Assembly (NCBI GenBank): GCA_037969565.1
Contig: JBBKXQ010000090.1
Location: forward strand, 1 to 19,232
DNA from: SZUA-35 sp037969565
GTDB lineage: Bacteria > Actinomycetota > Acidimicrobiia > Acidimicrobiales > SZUA-35
Direction: 5' to 3'
Length of the DNA stretch: 19,232 bases
The notes under the pieces are model-generated. The model ran no database searches. It saw only the letters and a list, made by a program, of their open reading frames with translations, and was not told the origin of the DNA. The translations under genes were made by a program, and so were the position numbers. This document shows positions 8,580 through 16,557 of the stretch, one piece after another. Numbering within the stretch: the first letter of the stretch is position 1; the number at the start of each line of letters is the position of its first letter.

Positions 8580-10105
8580 CCATTCGACTGGAAGGGCCCG
8601 GCGTCACCGTGGCTGACGTCGTCGCTGTCGCTCGCAACGCGGAACCGGTTGAACTCACGGCCGCAGCCGTTGATCGCATGGCCGCGAGTCGGGCGGTTGT
8701 GGATCGGTTGGCCGAGGGAGCACCCAAGTACGGCATCTCAACAGGTTTCGGCGCACTGGCAACCGTCTCGATCACACCCGATCGACGTCGGGCGCTCCAG
8801 GCAGCTCTGATCAGATCCCATGCTGCCGGTATGGGCGAACCCGTCGAGGACGAAGTGGTCCGGGCCATGGTCTTCCTCCGGGCGCGAACCCTTGCGCTCG
8901 GCAACAGCGGGGCCAGGCCACTGGTCGCTCGGGCCATGGTCGACATCCTCAACGCCCAGATCTCGCCGATCGTCCCGGAGTACGGCTCGTTGGGCGCGAG
9001 CGGCGACCTCGCCCCACTCGCCCACGGAGCGATGGCGCTCCTCGGCGAGGGCAACGTCGTTTACAACGGCGAGGTCCGCACTGCTTCCGATGCGTTGACC
9101 GAAGCCGGACTCGAGCCGATCGAACTCGCCGAGAAGGAAGGCCTGGCCGTCACCAATGGGACGGACGCCATCCTCGGGATGCTGTGCCTGGCGATCGACG
9201 ACACTCAACGTCTCCTGGAACAGGCGGACATGATCGCGGCGATGACGGTCGAAGGACTGCTCGCCACCGATGCCCCGTTCGCCGCTGATCTTCAAGCGCT
9301 CCGTCCCCATCCGGGACAGGCCGCCTCGGCATCAAACCTCCGAGCGATGCTCGCCGATTCACCGATCGTTGCGAGTCACGCCAACCTGGAAGACGCTCGA
9401 GTTCAGGATGCCTACTCGATCCGATGCACGCCGGCGGTCCATGGTGCCGTTCGAGACACGCTCGCTCATTGCCTCGTGGTGGCCAACAACGAACTCGCAG
9501 CAGCAATCGACAACCCCATGGTCCTTCCGGACGGACGAATCGAATCGTGTGGCAACTTCCACGGCGCCCCGCTCGGATTCGCCGCAGACTTCCTGGCCAT
9601 CGCATTGTCGGAGATCGGAGCGATCGCCGAGCGTCGCATCGACCGGATGTTGGACCGGACACGGAGTCACGGCCTACCCCCGTTCCTCGCCCACGAAGTC
9701 GGCGTCGACAGCGGAATGATGATCGGGCACTACACCGCAGCAGCCATGGCCTCGGAAAACAAGCGACTCTCAGTGCCGGCCTCGGTCGACTCCCTCCCGA
9801 CCTCGGCAATGCAAGAAGACCATGTCTCGATGGCATGGCTCGCAGTTCGCAAGCTCCGCAAGGTCATCGACAACGTTCGCCGCATCCTCGCCGTCGAGTA
9901 CCTGTGTGCGGCCCGTGCCATCGACCTACGAGCCCCACTCGAGCCTGCTGCGGCGACGAACGTAATCCATTCGCTGCTCCGCCAACAGGTTGACGGTCCA
10001 GGACCCGACCGCTACCTCGCCCCAGAACTCGAACAAGGCGAAGCAATCCTGAAATCAGATGCCACTCGCGAGGCGCTCCTCAGCGTTGGCGTCATCCTTC
10101 AATAG
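8576..10105 (+). CDS. hutH: Histidine ammonia-lyase
   Basis: The 509-aa enzyme deaminates L-histidine to trans-urocanate, the entry step of the pathway. The Ala141-Ser142-Gly143 triad in SLGASGDLAPLAH would cyclise to the MIO electrophile. Other marks are YGISTGFGAL near the N-terminus, GNSGARPL, the NNELAAAIDNPM segment and SMQEDHVSM near the C-terminus, all typical of the aromatic-amino-acid lyase family. GTG 8576 overlaps the IclR stop (GTGA). A longer in-frame reading from 8300 adds an Arg/His-rich stretch that is a shadow of the IclR gene. The 3' end overlaps the converging GNAT gene by 14 bases. Length matches the family. Confidence 0.97.
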   Translation: MTIRLEGPGVTVADVVAVARNAEPVELTAAAVDRMAASRAVVDRLAEGAPKYGISTGFGALATVSITPDRRRALQAALIRSHAAGMGEPVEDEVVRAMVFLRARTLALGNSGARPLVARAMVDILNAQISPIVPEYGSLGASGDLAPLAHGAMALLGEGNVVYNGEVRTASDALTEAGLEPIELAEKEGLAVTNGTDAILGMLCLAIDDTQRLLEQADMIAAMTVEGLLATDAPFAADLQALRPHPGQAASASNLRAMLADSPIVASHANLEDARVQDAYSIRCTPAVHGAVRDTLAHCLVVANNELAAAIDNPMVLPDGRIESCGNFHGAPLGFAADFLAIALSEIGAIAERRIDRMLDRTRSHGLPPFLAHEVGVDSGMMIGHYTAAAMASENKRLSVPASVDSLPTSAMQEDHVSMAWLAVRKLRKVIDNVRRILAVEYLCAARAIDLRAPLEPAAATNVIHSLLRQQVDGPGPDRYLAPELEQGEAILKSDATREALLSVGVILQ

Positions 10106-10907
10106 CGCGCTTCCAGCGATACGGGGTGGTCGTCGACACGACGATGAGTCCGGACCGTTCGAGTATGGGCCGCGAGTAGTCAGTCGAGTCGCTATGAATC
10201 AGCGTCTTTCCCATGGCAAGTGCTGAGCGGGCTCGGGCGGCCGTCAAAGCACGGTAGATCCCGCGACCGCGCCATGGCGCCCGCGTCGTGCCACCCCAGA
10301 TCCCGGCAAAGTCGGAATTCTCAACCGGCTCGAGGCGTCCTGCGGTCACGATCTCGCGGTTCACCTCGCCGACCCAGAGTTGCATCCCATCCCGCTTTGA
10401 AAGTCTGCGAAGGAGGGCATTCGCCATTTCCTCCGAAATGGGATCCCCAAAGACCTCGTCCTGCATCGCGCTCATGGCCCGCACGTCCGACTCCTCGCTC
10501 ACTTGCCGCAGGGTCACGCCCTCGGGAAGTGGAACGTCCACCGCCAGAGCCAGTGCCTGTCCGATCATGATCGATTCCGGATCATCCGGAATGAAGCCGT
10601 TCTCCAACAGTGCTTCATGCAGCCCAGGTGCGTGATCGTGCCCACGGGTTTTCCACTCGACCCGGTCAATATCGAGGTCGGCCTGGAAATGACTCAACGC
10701 CTCAGGGACGAGCTGCTGAATGGCGTCGTTGTCGACGTCGCCGAGATGTTGGTAGGTGATGAATCCGCGTCCACCCATGAACGTCACCAGCCGCAGCGGG
10801 CCAAGGCGGGCGATCTTCACCGCACTCGGGGTCTCGGCATCCGTACGCAATTGAGCGTCATACGCAGCGAGGAATCGTGCGCTCGTACTGGACTCGTCGT
10901 GAATCAT
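10092..10907 (-). CDS. GNAT-family N-acetyltransferase
   Basis: The 271-aa protein appears to contain two GNAT-like halves. The C-terminal half carries the acetyl-CoA-binding motif A as RGRGIYRAL (residues 213-221), preceded by a strand (GIWGGTT) and followed by a long Ala/Arg-rich helix. The N-terminal half (about 1-125), with its HEALLENGFIPDDP segment, looks like a degenerate copy without a pantetheine loop. GGGAG nine bases before ATG 10907 favours this start. The frame is open to an ATG at 11036, but the extra residues are not well structured and would reach almost to the SulP start. The acceptor substrate cannot be told. It converges on hutH with a 14-base overlap of stop ends. Confidence 0.8.
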   Translation of the reverse strand: MIHDESSTSARFLAAYDAQLRTDAETPSAVKIARLGPLRLVTFMGGRGFITYQHLGDVDNDAIQQLVPEALSHFQADLDIDRVEWKTRGHDHAPGLHEALLENGFIPDDPESIMIGQALALAVDVPLPEGVTLRQVSEESDVRAMSAMQDEVFGDPISEEMANALLRRLSKRDGMQLWVGEVNREIVTAGRLEPVENSDFAGIWGGTTRAPWRGRGIYRALTAARARSALAMGKTLIHSDSTDYSRPILERSGLIVVSTTTPYRWKRAIEG

Positions 10908-11045
10908 CAGTCCATTCTCCCAGAAGTCCACATGCCCGTCGGACGTGACGCACTCATCCAGTTCGGCCAGATGCAACGATGGCCGAGCTCGCCTGGCCCA
11001 TCGAGACACAACGGTGCCTGACGAAGTGGGTGGCATGATGGAAAG

Positions 11046-12755
11046 ATGCTTCCTCGGCCACCGGGATTGACGAACCTTCGTGGCCTCACCCGGTCAGACC
11101 TCGTCGGTGACCTCGTTGCCGGGGTTGTCCTCACGGCCTTCCTGGTTCCTGTCGGTATGGGGTACAGCCAGGCGGCGGGGTTGCCCCCGGTTCATGGTCT
11201 TTATGCAACCGTGCTGCCGTTGCTGGCCTATGCCGTGTTCGGCCCGTCCCGCATCCTGGTGCTCGGCCCCGATTCGTCGCTGGCCCCGCTCATTGCGGCC
11301 TCGATCCTGCCCCTTGCCGGCGGGGATCCAGGGCGGGCCATCGCGCTGGCCGGTGCATTGGCCATCGGGGTCGGGATCATCGCATTGGCGGCAGGGTTCG
11401 CCCACTTCGGGTTCGTCACCGAGCTGCTGTCGATGCCCGTTCGGGTGGGCTACCTCAACGGCATTGCCGTGGTCGTGATCCTCGGGCAGTTGCCGAAAAT
11501 GCTCGGGGTTTCGGTATCAAGCGAGGCTCCGGTGGGCAAGCTCATCGACCTGGCCGGAGCGGCAGGCAACCTGCACCGGGAAACGGCGGCCTTCGGCGTC
11601 GGCGCCCTCGTTGGCCTCGTCGTCCTGCGGCTGCTGTTGCCTGCGCTGCCCCGAGCGCTCGTGGTCGTCGTGGTCAGCCTCGGCCTCGTCGAGGTATTGG
11701 GAGCCGGCGACACGCTCGACCTCGTCGGCGCTCTCCCGTCGGGCTTTCCGGTGCCCTCGCTACCCCGGTTGGGGTGGGGGGACCTCGATGCACTGGCCGT
11801 CGGCTCGCTCACCATCGCGTTGGTTACGTTCACCGACACCAGCGTGCTTTCGAAGGCCTACAGCGAGCGCAAGGGAAACACCGTCGACCCCGATGCCGAA
11901 CTCATCGGGGTCGGGGCCGCCAACCTCGCCGCCGGGTTCTTCCAGGGATTCCCGATCAGTGCCAGCTCGTCGCGGACACCGGTGGCCGAAGCGGCCGGCG
12001 CCAAGTCCCAGCTCACCGGGGTGGTATCGGCGGTGCTCATCGTCGTGCTCCTGATGGCGGCGCCGGGCCTGCTGGGGTCCCTTCCCATTGCCACGCTCGC
12101 CGCCATCGTGATCGTCGCAGTGTTCGATCTGATCGACATCGGTGCGGTGTCTCGATTGGCTCGTTGGCGTCGCCGCGAGTTCGTGCTGTCGATGATCGCC
12201 TTCGTCGGGGTCATCGTGGCCGGGGTCGTGTGGGGGATCGGGCTGGCGGTCGCGGTGTCGCTGCTGGCGTTCGTGAACAACGCGTGGCGGCCGCACATCA
12301 CGGCGTTGGTTCGGATCGATGGCGTGAGCGGCTACCACGACATCGACCGTCACCCCGAGGGCGAAGAGATCGACGGCCTGCTGTTGTTTCGCTTCGATGC
12401 CCCGCTCTTCTTCGCCAACGCTGACGGGTTCCGGACCGAGGTTCTCGAGCGCGTCGATCATGCCGCCGGTCCGGTTCTCTGGGTGGTGGTCACCGCCGAA
12501 CCGATCACTGACATCGATGCCACCGCGGAGGCGGTGTTGGTGCGGTTGCACCAGGATCTGGCGGAGCGAGGAATCACCCTTGCTTTCGCCGAACTCAAGG
12601 GCGTGGTGAAAGACCAGATCACCCCGTCGGGCACGCTGAGTCTGATCGGTGAGAATCGGCTCTACCCGACGATCGGGGAAGCCGTCGCCGGGTACGTCTC
12701 CGAATCGGGCATTCGATGGACCGACTGGAAGAAACGAGGGGCAGACGGTTCCTGA
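11046..12755 (+). CDS. SulP-family anion transporter with C-terminal STAS domain
   Basis: The 569-aa integral membrane protein has a SulP transport core of repeated hydrophobic segments over residues about 20-420. These include LVPVGMGYSQAAGLPPVHGLYATVLPLL-type sequence, GPDSSLAPL, MPVRVGYLNGIAVVV, FTDTSVLSKAYSERKG and ISASSSRTPVAEAAGAKSQL. A cytoplasmic STAS domain follows (about 435-555, with the LFRFDAPLFFANADGF strand and VVVTAEPITDIDAT loop). SulP proteins exchange or import anions such as sulfate or bicarbonate. The sequence does not tell which. It is divergent from the GNAT gene with about 138 bp between the chosen starts. The ribosome binding site is weak. No sulfur-assimilation gene lies next to it. 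Confidence 0.92.
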   Translation: MLPRPPGLTNLRGLTRSDLVGDLVAGVVLTAFLVPVGMGYSQAAGLPPVHGLYATVLPLLAYAVFGPSRILVLGPDSSLAPLIAASILPLAGGDPGRAIALAGALAIGVGIIALAAGFAHFGFVTELLSMPVRVGYLNGIAVVVILGQLPKMLGVSVSSEAPVGKLIDLAGAAGNLHRETAAFGVGALVGLVVLRLLLPALPRALVVVVVSLGLVEVLGAGDTLDLVGALPSGFPVPSLPRLGWGDLDALAVGSLTIALVTFTDTSVLSKAYSERKGNTVDPDAELIGVGAANLAAGFFQGFPISASSSRTPVAEAAGAKSQLTGVVSAVLIVVLLMAAPGLLGSLPIATLAAIVIVAVFDLIDIGAVSRLARWRRREFVLSMIAFVGVIVAGVVWGIGLAVAVSLLAFVNNAWRPHITALVRIDGVSGYHDIDRHPEGEEIDGLLLFRFDAPLFFANADGFRTEVLERVDHAAGPVLWVVVTAEPITDIDATAEAVLVRLHQDLAERGITLAFAELKGVVKDQITPSGTLSLIGENRLYPTIGEAVAGYVSESGIRWTDWKKRGADGS

Positions 12756-12877
12756 GGCCTCGAGCGAACGAGTCGGCTCTGTTGCTGTGTGGGACGGTCG
12801 GCCGCGGCGCCGCCTGCAGGCGATTGACGCAGGTCTCGTCGACGGACAGACCTGGTTGAAACCCGTAACAAAGCGCG

Positions 12878-12903
12878 GGAACCGGGGGAGTGCCCCGAGC
12901 GTC
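12878..12903 (+). promoter_or_regulatory. Candidate ECF-sigma promoter (GGAAC-N17-CGTC)
   Basis: GGAAC at 12878-12882 and CGTC at 12900-12903 are separated by 17 bases, matching the usual ECF -35 AAC and -10 CGTC pattern and spacing. Transcription would begin near 12910, upstream of the sigma gene's supported GTG at 12944 and downstream of the alternative GTG at 12890, which argues against that alternative. It suggests positive autoregulation of the downstream sigma/membrane-protein pair. Confidence 0.5.
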
Positions 12904-12943
12904 CAATGTCGTACCGAAGGTGTGGTTGAGCACAGGAGCAGTC

Positions 12944-13501
12944 GTGGAAGTCGATTTGGCCGAGCGTGAACGGTTCGAATCCGTCGTGAGTGTGGTGTAC
13001 GAACCCTTGCAACGGTATTTCGCACGACGGACGCAGCCCGCCGATGTCTCTGAACTCTTGAACGACGCGCTGCTGGTGATCTGGCGTCGACTCGAACAGG
13101 TCCCGGCTGATGATCCGCTGCCCTGGTCGTACGGGGTCGCAAAGCGGTGCCTTGCGAATCATCGGCGGGGATCGGAGCGCCGGCTGCGGCTTGTGGGCAA
13201 GCTGACCGATCACGCACCTCGCAATGTCATCGCGCTCGGTACGCCGAACTCGGAGGTCGAAAACCCGCAACTGGCGGCAGCGATCGGCGAGCTGCCCGAG
13301 TCCGATCGAGAGCTCGTCCGCCTGTGGGCTTGGGAGCAACTCGAGCCCCGCCAGATCGCAGTCGTGCTCGATATCACCCCGAATGCGGTGAGTCTTCGTC
13401 TCACCCGAGCAAAGAAATCGATCTTTTCCTCGATGGAGCGACAGAATCGTGGCGCTGCCGGACAGGAAGGGCTTGGACACAGAAGGGAGCCTCGGCCATG
13501 A
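12944..13501 (+). CDS. RNA polymerase sigma factor, sigma-70/ECF type
   Basis: The 185-aa protein has sigma region 2 at about residues 10-75 (VVYEPLQRYFARR, DVSELLNDALLVIWRRL, WSYGVAKRCLANHRR) and region 4 at about 112-165 (LPESDRELVRLWAWEQLEPRQIAVVLDIT, then NAVSLRLTRAKKSI, the -35 recognition helix). No SnoaL-like or other C-terminal extension is present. AGGAG five bases before GTG 12944 supports the start. It would direct polymerase to a small regulon, probably including its own promoter at 12878-12903. The stop overlaps the next gene by four bases (ATGA), the arrangement expected of a sigma/anti-sigma pair. Confidence 0.88.
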   Translation: MEVDLAERERFESVVSVVYEPLQRYFARRTQPADVSELLNDALLVIWRRLEQVPADDPLPWSYGVAKRCLANHRRGSERRLRLVGKLTDHAPRNVIALGTPNSEVENPQLAAAIGELPESDRELVRLWAWEQLEPRQIAVVLDITPNAVSLRLTRAKKSIFSSMERQNRGAAGQEGLGHRREPRP

Positions 13502-14145
13502 ACGACGACGAGCTGCGAGAACAACTCGGACGTCTCGACCCGATGCATCCCGGCGTGCCCGTCGAATCACTGACGACGCCGTCGTCCAGAGCCCGAATGG
13601 AGAAAATCATGAACACCCCACTGATTGACCAGGAAAATTCGCCTTCCCCATCAGTCCCCGATCTGGCGACGATCAGTGAACGCCGGCGTCGCAAGTGGAC
13701 GCTTCTGGTCGGCGTCGCCGCTGCTGCGTTCGTCGCCATCAGCGGCGCCGCGATCCTCGCCGATCGGGGCGATGACGGCGGTGCCCAGGTCGCCGCCGGG
13801 CCGCCTCTCGAGTTGTCGCTCGGCGACAGCAACGTGTTGTCGTCGTGCATGGTGTTCGACGTCGCCATCCTCGCCGACATGTCGCCGGCGTTCGCAGGCA
13901 CCGCAACGTCGGTCGAGGGTGCGGTCGTGACGCTGACCGTCGACCGCTGGTATGCAGGCGGTGACGCTGCCTCGGTGTTGTTGCGAGGAGCTGATGAGTC
14001 GCCGGCGCTGATCGCCGGAATCGACTTCGAAGTCGGTCGGCAGTACCTGATCACAGCGGCGGAAGGAAACGTGAACTTCTGCGGTTACAGCGGGCCAGCG
14101 ACGGCTGAGCTGACCGCAGCGTTCGACGCCGCCTTCCCGGGCTGA
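13498..14145 (+). CDS. Single-pass membrane protein, probable anti-sigma partner
   Basis: The 215-aa protein starts at the ATG that overlaps the sigma-factor stop, with GGGAG about eight bases upstream. Residues 1-66 are hydrophilic and end in the basic patch ERRRRKW. Residues 67-87 are one membrane helix (LLVGVAAAAFVAISGAAIL). The remaining about 125 residues would be outside the membrane and carry just two Cys (C117, C195) that could form a disulfide. Topology and coupling fit an anti-sigma factor, but no HxxxCxxC zinc anti-sigma motif and no recognisable sigma-binding domain is visible. The partner role rests on context. A longer reading from 13147 is a shadow of the sigma gene and was discarded. 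Confidence 0.75.
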   Translation: MNDDELREQLGRLDPMHPGVPVESLTTPSSRARMEKIMNTPLIDQENSPSPSVPDLATISERRRRKWTLLVGVAAAAFVAISGAAILADRGDDGGAQVAAGPPLELSLGDSNVLSSCMVFDVAILADMSPAFAGTATSVEGAVVTLTVDRWYAGGDAASVLLRGADESPALIAGIDFEVGRQYLITAAEGNVNFCGYSGPATAELTAAFDAAFPG

Positions 14146-14181
14146 GCGTCCAGGGCCGTCGATTTCGAGGGGCTGTCCCTC

Positions 14182-14817
14182 CTATCGGGCCTCGCCATCA
14201 CCGCACAGCCTGTCGACGATCTCCGTGATCCGGCTCACGAACGCCTCCCCAGCGTCACGTCGGATGCCGACCGCCTGGTCGACGGTCGTGAGCGTCTCGC
14301 CGAACATTCTCAGGTTGGGTTGGAACGCAACGAGTCGCCCCCTCAGTCCGACCACGACGTCGGCTCGCCCGTCGAATACTGCTTGCTCGCTGTCGTCGAG
14401 TGTGTCACAGAGCACCAGCTCTGCCGATGTGATGTTTCGCTCCAACCAAAGGGTGTACGCGCCGCCTGCAAGGGCGGCGATCCGGACACCGGCCACGTCG
14501 ACATGGCTGTTCATCGTGAGTGCGCTCGCCGCCAGCGCGGCGTAGCTCACTTGCAGGTGAAACCACGGTCGGGTGAAGACGACGTGTTCGGCCCGAGCCG
14601 GGTCATCGGCGATCAGGCAGATGTCCCATTCGCCGCGAGTCGCAGCTTCCACCACCGCTGCGGGATGGGGATACTCCACCCACACGGGCGAGCGGCCCAA
14701 CTCGGCGGCAACCCGCAACGCCATGTCGGGCGAGGGTCCGGTGGGGGAGCCGTCGTGGGCTCGCCCCGTCACGAGTTGAGTGTTGGCCAGGTTGATGCCC
14801 ACGCGCAGCTCAGTCAT
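14182..14817 (-). CDS. Solute-binding-fold protein (SBP_bac_3-like) without signal peptide
   Basis: The 211-aa protein reads like a small type II periplasmic binding domain of the amino-acid ABC class: VGINLANTQLV at the start, SPDMALRVAAELG, WDICLIADDPARAEHVVFTRPW (the typical ligand-cleft and hinge region), GVRIAALAGGAYTLWLE and DVVVGLRGRL. It begins directly with the first beta strand. No signal peptide, lipobox or membrane segment is present, so it should stay in the cytoplasm, perhaps as a sensor, scavenger or enzyme-like relative. GAGGG six bases before the ATG supports the start, and no upstream extension supplies a leader. It is last in the minus-strand amine block, 92 bp after the SDR gene. 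No permease or ATPase gene is nearby. Confidence 0.7.
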   Translation of the reverse strand: MTELRVGINLANTQLVTGRAHDGSPTGPSPDMALRVAAELGRSPVWVEYPHPAAVVEAATRGEWDICLIADDPARAEHVVFTRPWFHLQVSYAALAASALTMNSHVDVAGVRIAALAGGAYTLWLERNITSAELVLCDTLDDSEQAVFDGRADVVVGLRGRLVAFQPNLRMFGETLTTVDQAVGIRRDAGEAFVSRITEIVDRLCGDGEAR

Positions 14818-14909
14818 CGAGGTCCCTCGAGGGGTCCTGGCAGCCTTGACCAGAATCTGCCCCCACGCACTCGTCAGCGACCAACAGCTGCGTATCGAAC
14901 CGAGCGAGA

Positions 14910-15665
14910 TCAGCGGACATAGCTCGCTCCGTTGATGTCGATGGTCGTCCCGGTCGCGTGCTTGGCCTGGCCCGATGCAAGGAAGGCGACCACATTGGCG
15001 ATGTCCTGCGGCTGTGCGACTTCGCCGAGGCCAGTCTGATCGGCCGCGACCTGAATGCCGACAGTCTCTGCGAACACCTTGTTGAGCGACGTATCGACAT
15101 ACCCGGGCGCGATTGCGAAAGCGGTTATGCCCTGGCGGCCGTTCTGCCTTGCGATCGTTCGAGTCATTGCCACCACGCCGGCTTTGGCCGCTGCGTAGTG
15201 CCAGTACTCGGGGTCCTCTCCACGGAAGGCAGCGCGGGACGCGAGGTTGATGATGATTCCGCCCGATTCCTGCTTCGTGAACGTTTCGACGGCCGAGCGG
15301 CAGAGGATCGCGGGGGCCTTCAGGTTCACCGTAAGGGAGAGGTCCCAGACCTCGAGCCAGTCGCCGAGCGGGGCATCGAGTGGTGCCGGCGGGTAGATGC
15401 CTGCGTTGTTGATGAGCACGTCGATGCGGCCGTGCACCGCGAGCGCATCTCTCCAGAGCCCTTCGGTCGCATCAGTGCTGGAGAGGTCGGCCGCGATGGC
15501 GGTCGCCTTTGGGCCAAGCTCAGAGGCGATCGGCTCCAAGGCGTTTGCGGACAAGTCGTGCAGGATGACCTCTGCGCCCTGAGCGACGACGGTTCGCGCG
15601 ATCGCACTTCCGATTCCGCCCGCGGCACCGGTGACCAGGAGGATTCGAGGTTCGATGTTGGACAT
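14910..15665 (-). CDS. SDR-family NAD(P)-dependent oxidoreductase (first copy)
   Basis: The 251-aa classical short-chain dehydrogenase has the TGAAGGIG dinucleotide loop (residues 12-19), an Asp in HDLS after beta-2 (favouring NAD over NADP), NNAG (87-90), and the catalytic Ser143, Tyr157 and Lys161 (YAAAK). It ends with a typical DINGASYVR tail. GGAAAGG five bases before ATG 15665 fixes the start. The frame is open to 15728 without better support. It is separated from the upstream amidotransferase gene by 154 bp containing an inverted repeat at 15712-15730, so it may have its own promoter. The substrate is not evident. Context suggests an alcohol or keto intermediate of amine degradation. 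Confidence 0.88.
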   Translation of the reverse strand: MSNIEPRILLVTGAAGGIGSAIARTVVAQGAEVILHDLSANALEPIASELGPKATAIAADLSSTDATEGLWRDALAVHGRIDVLINNAGIYPPAPLDAPLGDWLEVWDLSLTVNLKAPAILCRSAVETFTKQESGGIIINLASRAAFRGEDPEYWHYAAAKAGVVAMTRTIARQNGRQGITAFAIAPGYVDTSLNKVFAETVGIQVAADQTGLGEVAQPQDIANVVAFLASGQAKHATGTTIDINGASYVR

Positions 15666-15711
15666 CAGGGCCTTTCCTGACTTCAGGTTCGGGGAAGAGC
15701 CGGCCGGCGCG

Positions 15712-15730
15712 ACTTGTGAGAGTAACAAGT
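15712..15730. promoter_or_regulatory. Inverted repeat ACTTGT-N7-ACAAGT, candidate operator of the SDR gene
   Basis: Two perfect 6-bp arms with a 7-bp spacer lie 47-65 bp upstream of the SDR start at 15665, in the only sizeable intergenic gap of the minus-strand amine block. That position suits a repressor or activator site controlling the SDR and the solute-binding-fold gene separately from the upstream operon. No regulator gene is adjacent, so the binder is unknown. Confidence 0.4.
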
Positions 15731-15819
15731 GCGGTCGTCGTGTATGTCGAGACGGTGATGCTTTCGGTCAGCGCGCCAGCATTGTTGGTATCCGCCCTGG
15801 TCAACGCCCACGTCCAACC

Positions 15820-16557
15820 TCAGACTCGGTGGTCGAGCAGGAAGTCAACGATCCAACGACCGACGATGGAATTGTCGGTGTCGATCGTTGCCACCCGGTT
15901 CAGTGCATCGTCGGTGAGTTCGTCGCCCATCCGACTTCGTCGAGCCTCGATGAGCGCCGAAATGTAGGCCGGTTCGTACTCCGGATGATCCTGAACGCAC
16001 AGGATCGAATCGCCAACGAGATAGATCGGATGCTCTGCGGTTGATCCGACCCCAACGGTCTTGGCGCCGGGTGGTAATTCAGCGGCAACGTCTTGGTGCA
16101 TGGCGTGTAGCCACACCGTCCCCCCGTCGAACCAAGGGGTCGGCATGACTTCGAGCTCCTGTGGGCCTGCCTGCCATTCCCCCGAGTTCGCGGCCGAGCC
16201 GCCGAGCGCATGGGCGACGGCTTGGTGCCCGAAGCAAACGCCAACGGTGCGGGCGCGCGCCTCGTGCAGACGCTTGATGAAGTCACGCAGATCGACGATC
16301 CAAGGTTCATCCCGGTAGGCGTCGTAGCGGGCCCCGGTGATGATCCAGCCGTCGCACTCGTCAGGATCAGCAGGCAGCTCGCCGGCAACGACGTCATAGG
16401 CGCGGGTCCGGAGCGACGGTTCGGAGCGACGGAGAAAGTCGGCGTACATCTCGTCGTAGTCCCGGTCACCGGACGCCTTGCGAAGACCAGGGTCGTCAAC
16501 GTGATCACAAGCCAGGATGCCGATGATCGGGGGCTCAGTCGTTGGCAAGGAACACAC
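15820..16557 (-). CDS. Class I glutamine amidotransferase-like protein, possible gamma-glutamyl amide hydrolase
   Basis: The 245-aa stand-alone GATase1 domain has a nucleophile elbow GVCFGHQAVAHALGG (Cys108) and the His191/Glu193 pair in QDHPEYE, so the catalytic triad is complete. WIITGARYDAY matches the oxyanion-strand region. It resembles GMP-synthase-type amidotransferases. No partner synthase domain is fused. The GTG start overlaps the aldehyde dehydrogenase gene by 23 bases. Beside a glutamine-synthetase-like ligase and an aldehyde dehydrogenase, the likely job is to cleave a gamma-glutamyl amide intermediate and release glutamate, as PuuD does for gamma-glutamyl-GABA. It belongs to a different GATase subfamily from classical PuuD. 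Role is inferred from context. Confidence 0.85.
   Translation of the reverse strand: MCSLPTTEPPIIGILACDHVDDPGLRKASGDRDYDEMYADFLRRSEPSLRTRAYDVVAGELPADPDECDGWIITGARYDAYRDEPWIVDLRDFIKRLHEARARTVGVCFGHQAVAHALGGSAANSGEWQAGPQELEVMPTPWFDGGTVWLHAMHQDVAAELPPGAKTVGVGSTAEHPIYLVGDSILCVQDHPEYEPAYISALIEARRSRMGDELTDDALNRVATIDTDNSIVGRWIVDFLLDHRV

Noticed and set aside
11760..13217. Minus-strand 485-codon open frame across the SulP and sigma genes
   Set aside because: Low-complexity Arg/His/Asp-rich shadow of clearly homologous plus-strand genes, caused by high GC.
14167..14181. GAGGG-N5-CCCTC hairpin in the 36-bp convergent gap, possible terminator
   Set aside because: Only five base pairs and no T-run on either strand. 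Too weak to call.
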